From JANNRW01 sp031401815 (GTDB taxonomy: Bacteria > Desulfobacterota > Desulfuromonadia > Geobacterales > DSM-12255): a DNA stretch of 11,925 nt. Below, in pieces: positions 5,073 to 11,100 of the stretch (the stretch's first letter is position 1; every line of letters starts with the position of its first letter). The notes under the pieces are model-generated. The model did not search any database. It had not been told where the DNA came from and saw only the letters and a list, made by a program, of their open reading frames with translations. A program made the translations under genes and the position numbers. Location: NCBI GenBank assembly GCA_031401815.1, contig JANNRW010000165.1, positions 1 through 11,925 on the forward strand. The letters are read 5' to 3'.

Positions 5073-5199
5073 CGGAACTTGTTATTGTGCTGGCAGAGGG
5101 GTGGGTAAAGTGACAACAGGAGAGGACAACCAGACAATTCATGAACGCCGCTTTTCGAGTAGATGCCGGGGAGCGGCGTTTTTTGTTCAGGGGTTCTTA
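5073..5199 (+). repeat. R3 direct repeat, right copy
   Basis: A second copy of the 126-bp repeat, starting 8 nt after the brnA stop. It is nearly collinear with 4327-4452; most changes lie in the inner terminator stem. After it, 5200-5292 holds no recognisable gene: only GC-rich short palindromes such as GGGCCGGCCC and CCCCCCTGGGGG. Confidence 0.85.
5144..5184 (+). terminator. Rho-independent terminator in R3, right copy
   Basis: AACGCCGCT pairs with AGCGGCGTT, followed by six T. The inner stem of the left copy (TCCGG/CCGGA) is eroded here to TTCGAG/CCGGGG, while the outer stem is intact. It would end the brnTA transcript. Confidence 0.8.
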
Positions 5200-5292
5200 A
5201 TGCCTCATGTCGAGGGCCGGCCCCTTATTCTGCTTAGTTCGTGCGTCCCCCCTGGGGGCTTCTCTCAAATAGCAAGATCGCAAGCCTGACCC

Positions 5293-5391
5293 CATTGGTT
5301 GCTGGAGAGGAAGCCGTTTTTTCAGCTTTAGGGCTGATGGAGCGGTTTTTGTGTTTGTTGGGTGGGAGAGTGGGAAAATGGGGCTTGCGCA
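5293..5391 (+). repeat. R1 intergenic repeat, copy 5 (shortened head)
   Basis: Has ATTGGTTGCTGGAGAGG, which looks like the normal head with its middle deleted, then the hairpin core and G-rich stretch. The right end is CTTGCGCAGATGGGA, as in copy 3. The distal TAGACCCC part is absent. It is the most degraded of the six copies and has no R2 upstream. Confidence 0.75.
5311..5350 (+). terminator. Terminator-like hairpin of R1 copy 5
   Basis: AAGCCGTTTTTTCAGC pairs with GCTGATGGAGCGGTTT around TTTAGG. The usual C of CGGCTT is missing here, but a G-U pair keeps the stem in RNA. A T run follows. Confidence 0.55.
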
Positions 5392-5392
5392 G

Positions 5393-5566
5393 ATGGGAAA
5401 GCAGGAAATTGATTCAAAAGATATACCCCTGCTTGATGGGTGTGACTTTATCTGCGTTCATTCAGGACAAGCTCTAGGTGTTTTTCGCGATAAACAAGCC
5501 ATTACAGCGCCTGCTGTCAATAGTAACAAGCGGGTTTGGGAGCAGAAACGAAAGTTAGTTTATTAG
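5393..5566 (+). CDS. Small hypothetical ORF
   Basis: A 57-codon open frame beginning right at the end of R1 copy 5 (M-G-K-Q-E-I-D-S-K-D-I-P-L-L-D-G) and ending before the next promoter. It has no Shine-Dalgarno sequence and no family I recognise. The middle (D-G-C-D-F-I-C-V-H-S-G-Q-A-L-G-V-F-R-D) looks protein-like, so it may be the remains of a module, but it may equally be chance. Confidence 0.25.
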   Translation: MGKQEIDSKDIPLLDGCDFICVHSGQALGVFRDKQAITAPAVNSNKRVWEQKRKLVY

Positions 5567-5585
5567 TGAATGTCCCCTAAAGGGC

Positions 5586-5614
5586 GTGACAAAAACGGGG
5601 TGTTGGTGTAATAA
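5586..5614 (+). promoter_or_regulatory. Candidate promoter of the antitoxin-parE operon
   Basis: GTGACA (5586-5591) and TAATAA (5609-5614) are 17 nt apart, about 56 nt before the antitoxin ATG. The -10 match is only partial. Confidence 0.35.
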
Positions 5615-5670
5615 TGTCAACGATCTAACTCAAAACATCAGCCTATACAAACAACAGAAGGAGTTGGAAT

Positions 5671-5898
5671 ATGTTAGCAGATATTGAAGCATTTGAATCG
5701 GAAGCATTAACATTGCCGACTGCGCAACGTGCAGTTCTGGTGCAACACCTTCTTGCCAGCCTTGACGATGTTGATGAACAGGAAAACGAAAGATTGTGGC
5801 TGGATGAGGCGCAGCGGCGATATAGCGCTTACAAGGCAGGTTCGCTGTCATCGCGTGATGCATTTGAAGCCATTGCCGAAATGCGCGGGCAGTTGTGA
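5671..5898 (+). CDS. Addiction-module antitoxin (TIGR02574-like)
   Basis: A 75-residue antitoxin of the 'putative addiction module component' family, which accompanies ParE/RelE toxins. The first half (A-L-T-L-P-T-A-Q-R-A-V-L-V-Q-H-L-L-A-S-L) is the typical L-x-x-x-E-R-x-x-L-x-x-x-L-L-x-S-L helix pair. The second half (W-L-D-E-A-Q-R-R-Y-S-A-Y-K-A-G-S-L) is the family signature. AGAAGGAG at about 5656-5663 supports the start. No DNA-binding domain is obvious. The stop overlaps the parE GTG as GTGA. The same C-terminal motif recurs in the broken copy at 7211-7384. Confidence 0.88.
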   Translation: MLADIEAFESEALTLPTAQRAVLVQHLLASLDDVDEQENERLWLDEAQRRYSAYKAGSLSSRDAFEAIAEMRGQL

Positions 5899-6206
5899 TA
5901 AGAACAGTACGCTTGCTACTTCCTGCTGAGCAGGAGATGTTTGACGCCGCTCGTTACTATGAATTGCAGGCTCCGGGGCTTGGACAAGATTTTCTTGATA
6001 AGGTTGTGATAGCGCTTAATGACCTTTTGACCTCACCTGGACGATGGCCAGTTGTATGTGATGATATCCGGCGTAGATTGATCAGGCGCTTTCCTTATTC
6101 ACTTCTCTATCGGGTTGACCCGGACGAAATAGTCATTTTGGCAGTGATGCACCAAAAACGGCACCCATCATATTGGTTGGCAAGAAAGCGGTTAAAATCA
6201 GAATAG
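5895..6206 (+). CDS. parE: ParE/RelE-family toxin
   Basis: A 103-residue ParE-like toxin. Conserved stretches are A-E-Q-E-M-F-D-A-A-R-Y-Y-E-L-Q-A-P-G-L-G-Q-D-F (about 11-33), a P-G-R-W-P-V strand (about 48-53), the core R-R-R-L-I-R-R-F-P-Y-S-L-L-Y-R-V (about 59-74) and the C-terminal A-V-M-H-Q-K-R-H-P-S-Y-W-L-A-R. Characterised ParE proteins poison DNA gyrase, but members of this subgroup may instead act like RelE; the sequence does not decide. The start is GTG, overlapping the antitoxin stop by 4 nt. The protein appears complete. Confidence 0.9.
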   Translation: MIRTVRLLLPAEQEMFDAARYYELQAPGLGQDFLDKVVIALNDLLTSPGRWPVVCDDIRRRLIRRFPYSLLYRVDPDEIVILAVMHQKRHPSYWLARKRLKSE

Positions 6207-6280
6207 TTTTCACGCGACAAAAGTAGATGCGGATAACAGAAAATATTTAAATGCTTGAAAGGCTTGAAAACTGATAAGAA

Positions 6281-6427
6281 TCCCCGCCGGAGAGCGGCCA
6301 AAAGAGTATTAGAATCAGACAAAGCCAGCGTATTGATGCATTAGAAAAACACTTATAGTTCTGCGATGCCGGTTTTCTGATTACGTGTCTGTTATGCAAG
6401 AGGGGTCGCGCATCATGCGCGAATTCA
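6281..6427 (+). repeat. R2 intergenic repeat, copy 3
   Basis: Starts at TCCCCGCCGGAGAG and has an extra GCGGCCAAAAG-type insertion before TATTAGAATCAGACAAAG. It then follows the other copies (GCGTATTGATGCATTAG, TTCTGCGATGCCGGTTTTC, TGTTATG) and ends in CGCGC-ATCAT-GCGCG. It abuts R1 copy 6. Confidence 0.8.
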
Positions 6428-6628
6428 AGAGGGTTGAATGGTTGCCGAGAGTAGCGCCATTTGCTGTTGTAGAGAGGAAGCCGTTTTTTCAGCTTTAAGG
6501 CTGATGGAGCGGCTTTATCTGTTTTTTGGTATTGGTGAGTGGGGAGATGGTGCTTGCGCCATCTTGGTACACCCAAAGATTCTCCAACTTCATGAGTCTT
6601 TTAGGAAATGGGGAGTCTACCCCTATCA
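6428..6628 (+). repeat. R1 intergenic repeat, copy 6
   Basis: A complete copy from AGAGGGTTGAATGGTTGCC to GGGGAGTCTACCCCTATCA, but more diverged in the distal part (CATCTTGGTACACCCAAAG). It follows R2 copy 3 directly and ends 36 nt before the next gene's start. Confidence 0.85.
6478..6516 (+). terminator. Terminator-like hairpin of R1 copy 6
   Basis: AAGCCGTTTTTTCAGC pairs with GCTGATGGAGCGGCTT around TTTAAG. The downstream T run is interrupted here (TTTATCTGTTTTTT), so termination may be weaker. Confidence 0.55.
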
Positions 6629-6664
6629 AGAAATCAGTCGTGAAGAAGAATGCCCGGAGTGTAT

Positions 6665-6945
6665 ATGTTTACGCGCGGTTTGAAGCATTTCAAGGAGGCA
6701 TTAAGGCTTCGGAACTACATTGTCACTGTTCATGCCATAGAGGAAATGGATGACGACGGTTTTACAATTTTTGATGTAGAGCACTGTATTTTGCATGGTG
6801 AAATTTCCGAACGGCAGAAAGAGCATAAAACAGCAGAGTGGAAATTCTTGGTGCATGGTGTTACATTTCAGCAAAGAGGCTCTTTGTTGTTGCAAAAACA
6901 ACGGTTACGGGCAAGATGGTCATTATAACGGTGTATGCAGCATGA
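6665..6945 (+). CDS. DUF4258-family putative toxin, apparently frameshifted
   Basis: The first part (E-A-L-R-L-R-N-Y-I-V-T-V-H-A-I-E-E-M, then G-F-T-I-F-D-V-E-H-C-I-L-H-G-E-I) is a clear DUF4258 pattern, a RelE-like fold often paired with a YgiT-type zinc protein, which is what follows. As read, the frame ends at 6928 in an untypical tail (Q-R-G-S-L-L-L-Q-K-Q-R). In the -1 frame, from TCA at 6868, the DNA encodes A-K-R-L-F-V-V-A-K-T-T-V-T-G-K-M-V-I-I-T-V-Y, exactly the expected C-terminal strands, and stops at 6945. One T seems missing from the TTT at 6866-6868, unless the ribosome shifts there. ATG 6665 is preferred over 6650 because GGAG lies 5-6 nt upstream. Confidence 0.75.
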
Positions 6946-6961
6946 GACAGGGAGGTTGGTT

Positions 6962-7189
6962 ATGATATGTGATCTGTGCGGACAGGACGGAGTAACCGTC
7001 AAGCAGGTTACCAGAAGCTTCGGGAGTAAAAAGGATCTTCTTATTATTGAAGATATCCCGGCTTTGTGGTGTCCGGTTTGCGGGGAATCCTACATGGCAG
7101 CTGAGACGCTTCATGAGATTGAGCGGATCAAGTTGCATCGGCACAGTTTCGCCGTAAAACGTCCGGTTGAGGTGACGGTTTTTGCCTGA
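6962..7189 (+). CDS. YgiT/MqsA-type zinc-finger antitoxin (short form)
   Basis: A 75-residue protein with two CxxC pairs (C3/C6 and C37/C40, in M-I-C-D-L-C-G and W-C-P-V-C-G-E-S-Y) that should bind one zinc ion, as in the N-terminal half of MqsA. The C-terminal HTH of full MqsA is absent: after the second pair only a helix (A-A-E-T-L-H-E-I-E-R-I) and a basic tail follow. GGGAGG six nt before the ATG at 6962 fixes the start; the open frame begins earlier at 6935 without a binding site. It is the expected antitoxin of the DUF4258 gene, 16 nt downstream of that gene's restored stop. Confidence 0.87.
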   Translation: MICDLCGQDGVTVKQVTRSFGSKKDLLIIEDIPALWCPVCGESYMAAETLHEIERIKLHRHSFAVKRPVEVTVFA

Positions 7190-7210
7190 TATTCAGGTTT
7201 AACGTTATAT

Positions 7211-7384
7211 ATGTCCCCCAAGGAGTCCCCCGCAGATCGATTGATGCAACTTGGGGGGCAGAAGCAGCGGCGGATTGATGCATACGAAGCCGGAGAATTA
7301 CGGTCTGTTTCTCTGGAGCCGGATAGGGAAAGAATCAATTCCAGATCATATTGGAGGAACCATGGAATACCAAATAGAAACTGA
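7211..7384 (+). pseudogene. Fragment of a TIGR02574-like antitoxin
   Basis: In this frame residues 17-30 read Q-K-Q-R-R-I-D-A-Y-E-A-G-E-L, the C-terminal signature of the addiction-module antitoxin family. It shares Q-R-R-x-x-A-Y-x-A-G-x-L with the intact antitoxin at 5671-5898. The N-terminal helices that should precede it are missing, and the frame runs on into the start of hicB. No ParE toxin follows. I read this as the stump of a lost module; the frame limits are only those of the open frame. Confidence 0.55.
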
Positions 7385-7568
7385 AAAAGAAATTGACGGT
7401 CGCTGGATAGCAGAAATATCCGGTTTGCCAGGGGTCTTGGCTTATGGTGCAACTGAGGAAGAAGCCATGATGCACGCAGAGGCTTTGGCGCTCCGCGTTA
7501 TTGCCGAGCGGCTGGAAACGCATGAGTGTCGTCCAATGCCGATAAACATTTCGCTTGCTTACGCATGA
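7362..7568 (+). CDS. hicB: HicB-like antitoxin (short)
   Basis: A 68-residue protein of the HicB family with the partial RNase H-like fold. E-K-E-I-D-G-R-W-I-A-E-I-S-G-L-P-G-V-L-A-Y-G-A-T-E-E-E-A is diagnostic, followed by the A-L-A-L-R-V-I-A-E-R-L helix. The C-terminal RHH or HTH of longer HicB proteins is lacking, so it probably neutralises HicA without its own DNA-binding domain. GGAGG about 6 nt upstream supports the ATG at 7362; upstream codons in the frame belong to unrelated sequence. The stop overlaps the hicA ATG by 4 nt. The order is antitoxin first, the reverse of many hicAB loci but well known. Confidence 0.9.
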   Translation: MEYQIETEKEIDGRWIAEISGLPGVLAYGATEEEAMMHAEALALRVIAERLETHECRPMPINISLAYA

Positions 7569-7777
7569 GCGAATGGCCTTCGTCAAAAGCCCGGCGCGTC
7601 CTGGCAGCCTTAATCGACATTGGCTGGCAAATCAAGCGGCAGAGCGGGTCTCACAAGACCTTGTCTCGTCAAGGGTTCCCTGATTTTGTTTATGCATTTC
7701 ATGATAATGAGGAGATTGGCCCCCGAATGCTTGCAAGAATTGCGAAACATACTGGCTTGAAAGCTACAGACCTTTGA
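7565..7777 (+). CDS. hicA: HicA mRNA interferase toxin
   Basis: A 70-residue HicA with a double-stranded-RNA-binding-like fold. The N-terminal K-A-R-R-V-L-A-A-L-I-D-I-G-W-Q-I-K-R-Q-S-G-S-H-K-T-L contains the catalytic histidine (H30) in the G-S-H-K-T-L motif. The C-terminal half ends in L-A-R-I-A-K-H-T-G-L-K-A-T-D-L, as usual. The ATG at 7565 overlaps the hicB stop (ATGA) and gives the family length; the longer frame from 7526 would read through hicB. No terminator is obvious downstream. Confidence 0.92.
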   Translation: MSEWPSSKARRVLAALIDIGWQIKRQSGSHKTLSRQGFPDFVYAFHDNEEIGPRMLARIAKHTGLKATDL

Positions 7778-8183
7778 TAGCGGGTGTGTCGAAGTGCCGC
7801 AGTATAAGATAATGCCTCTCGTTGCGTCGTCGCGTCGTTGCGTGAGACATTCTTTGTGATTACCCCTTCTCTGGCACCAACAGTTCTTTAAAATTCCGGC
7901 CAGATCTCAATCCATGCAGGACCTGTCCGAAGCAGTTGCAGATGTGAAGAAAATTTCTCTTTTCAACGATCGCTGGATCAAGCTCGCCTGCGCGTTTCCG
8001 GTCAGCCCGACAGTTCCAAAGCCGCGTGGAATCAACGGCGCCGATTGGATAAGGATCGACCGGACAACCTACGATGCTTGTCTCGATCCCAATGATTACC
8101 GGCCCAGGGAGGCACGATGACACCGCTAGAAACATCAATAATTACGATACCCGCCCCGAGCTGAACCAATTGCAGGAGGGTCT
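7778..8183. other. Gene-poor spacer between the TA island and the peptidase
   Basis: About 400 bp without a confident gene and without R1, R2 or R3. A short degenerate tandem (GTTGCGTCGTCGCGTCGTTG, about 7821-7840, then CGTGAGAC) resembles 'CTCACGCAAAGACGCAAAG'-like intergenic repeats that I recall as common in environmental bacteria, read on the opposite strand. A 68-codon frame at 7914-8120 is the only sizeable plus-strand frame. No promoter of good quality is seen before 8184. Confidence 0.5.
7914..8120 (+). CDS. Small hypothetical ORF
   Basis: A 68-residue frame (begins M-Q-D-L-S-E-A-V-A-D-V-K-K-I-S-L, contains G-A-D-W-I-R-I-D-R-T-T-Y-D-A-C) with no Shine-Dalgarno sequence at the ATG and no family that I recognise. 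The composition is protein-like and it ends 64 nt before the peptidase start. It may be a remnant rather than a gene. Confidence 0.25.
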   Translation: MQDLSEAVADVKKISLFNDRWIKLACAFPVSPTVPKPRGINGADWIRIDRTTYDACLDPNDYRPREAR

Positions 8184-11100
8184 ATGTTTTGCACAGGAAA
8201 GGTTGGATTGGTTTGGTTGATTTCAATATTTATATTCATTTGTTCCTCTTTTGATAAATCAGCCGCCAGTGAGCTTCAACAACTGATCAGAGAGAAATCG
8301 TCTTCAACTGCTGGAATGACAGCCAATGATCCGTCGTTGGAAACGCCATCGGTCAAGAAAATTCCTCCGTCAAGAAAAGATGAACGTCGTGGTAAATCAT
8401 CTGCAAAAAAGACTGCCACTGAAGATAACAATGGTGCGACATTAGGCGAAAAAATGCGCAAGCATCTTGCAGGCGGTGCAGTTACAGAAAAACCGTCCGG
8501 CAAGATGAATGCTCGCATCGCTGTATCGCTGCAAGCACTGGAAGAGATGAAAGGCAAGGTTCGAAATCCTAGAGGGTTTCGTTATAGTGTGTCTTCAATA
8601 GGTACTCCGGATATGATCACGGCGGATGACCTGACAGACGCTGTACCTTCAATTGAGAAAAAAACAACTGCGAAATCGACTGCTGATGATCATGACCATA
8701 GACCTCGCGAGTTTCTCAGAAACAATCGGGAAGCTTTGAGGCTAGTTGACCCTGATGCAGAATTGGCTCATGGCAAAACCACTACCGATGAATTGGGCAT
8801 TACACGTTACCGTTACCACCAGCAGTATAGGGGGATAACAGTCTGGGGGCGGGAAGTTTCGGTTTATGAAAACAGCTCCAAAGCAATAACTTTATTCAGG
8901 GGCAATTATTTGCCGACGTCACAGATTGAAGAGATTTCGCCGATAATAACTTCGGCTGATGCAATCATGAAAGTTGTAACTTCCCTCGGCTTGCAAACCC
9001 AGACCTTGATCAGGCAGGAAGCTATGCTTGTAATCTGGCATGATGAACAGAGTCGTACCGATTATCTGGCATGGCACGTAGAAGTTGCTGCCGACAGTGA
9101 CATATACTGGCACTATTTTGTTGATGCCAAAGATGGCAGCATCAGAAATCGTTATTCCGGAATTATGCAAGGGAGCGCAGTTCCCTCTTCAGGAGTCGAT
9201 CTGAAGGGGGTCACCAGAAATTTCACCTCATGGCAGCAAAGTACAGGCCTCTATTATATGATAGATGTAACGCGCCCTATCAATGATGGGGCGATTACTT
9301 CGGTACAGTATAAAGGAGATATCTGGGTTAAAAACCTGCAGACTGGAAGCATGTCCAGTTCAACATCCGCCACCAGCGGCTGGAGCCCGGCGGCGGTCTC
9401 TTTGATCAGCAACATATATACTGTGCTGGATTACTTCAAGAACACCCATGGGCTGACTGGTTACAGCAGTACACAGCAAAACATTCAGGCTAATGTCAAC
9501 GGTTCTGCAACATCATCAGGATTCCCGAACAACGCCTTTTTTAACGGTGCAGACTTCAGTATAAATTTCGGCCTTGGCGATGGAACTAATTATACCAATC
9601 TTGCCAGTGGACTTGATGTTGTAGCTCATGAATTTGCCCATGGCGTTGTCACGTCTACCGCTAATTTAACATATCAATACCAGAGCGGAGCAATGAATGA
9701 GTCGTTTGCTGACTTTTTTGCAGCCATGGTGGATCGGGACGACTGGATAATCGGCGAAGACATCTATCTGAAAAATGGCGGAGTCATGCGTGACATGCGT
9801 AATCCGCATAACAGCAGCGACTGGCAACCGGCTATGATGAGTGAATATATAAACACCGCATCAGACAATGGGGGAGTGCATAAAAACTCCGGCATCCCTA
9901 ACCGGGCTGTCTGGCTGGTCGCCGAAGGACTGACGCTGGAAGGTAGCGGTATCAGTATCGGCAAGGTAAAAACCGAGAAAATCTGGTATCGGGCTCTCAC
10001 AACCTATATGCACTCCAATGACCGTTTTCTGGAAGCACGTAAGGCATTTATCCAGGCGGCTCTCGACCTGTATGGTGACAGTGCGGAGACAGCAGCGGTA
10101 AGAGCAGCCTGGGATGCAGTCGGAGTTTTTGATGCCATGACCGGACAAGCATCAACCAACAGCCCGACGGCTACTGACCCTCTGCCCGGCACAGACTTCC
10201 TGGTAACTGTTTATAGTGGCAGTATTTATCTTGAATCTGCATCTGGATGGGTCGGGCCACTAAATACAGTTTCTGCTCGCAATGCACGTCCTGCTCTGGT
10301 CGTAGGAGCTACAGAAAGCTACATTTTTTACATAGATAGCATCAATTATGATTTGCGGGCAATCAGCCTTTTGAGCGAGGTGGATTTTGTTTTTGATGAC
10401 TCTCAATATTACTGGAGTCTTGCCATTCCACAAAGTGCCGGGAAAATAGCCTATACAACGCGTGCTATAGAACCATATATTTACATTGCTGATTATCAAT
10501 CGTTGACGGAAATTCCGTACCTTCTTGCATTCCTGACTGATAATGGCACATCGGTTGGAAGTATAGAGTATGCTGATGTAATGAGTTTCGACTTTACTGG
10601 GCAAAAATTGGTGTTCGATGCAAAGAGCATCGTATCTACACCGGGGCTACCGGATTATACCAACTGGACAATCGGTATACTTGACCTTGAGGCAGGTAGT
10701 ATTACACCGCCGCTCCCGCCGCAACCGCAGGGGGTTGATATTGGTAATCCGGTATTTGCAAGCAATAACAACTATGTCATTGCATTTGATTACAACGACA
10801 CTACAAGCAATGAAAATGCGATTATCTCGTACAATTTGACGGCAAGTAATTCCGATGGATTAGCTTTAATTGCTTATAGCGGCTCGACCGATCCATTTTA
10901 TATCTGGCAACCACATTTTAATGGCAGTGACAATGCCATCATCTTTAAATATATGCCGTTATTCGGCAACAGCTCCATCAGATCGATCCCGGTTGTAAAG
11001 ATTGAAAGCAGCTGGGGTGGAAACCAGAACGCGATGTCGTTATTTTCAAGCAGCCTAGGTTCGTACCCGACTCTATTCAGAAATTCGGAGCGGATAATTA

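Noticed and set aside
1906..6427. R2 as an integron attC site, because each copy contains TGTTATG
   Set aside because: No matching GCATAAC-type core is found at the other end, the arms do not pair as attC sites do, and no integrase gene is present in the window.
7335..7347. CAATTCCAGATCA before hicB, also found in the left end of the 125-bp MITE-like element
   Set aside because: Only 13 bp are shared with no inverted partner nearby; this may be chance.
7860..8138. 92-codon minus-strand frame in the spacer
   Set aside because: No start signal, no recognisable family, and cysteine/proline/glycine content typical of chance frames.
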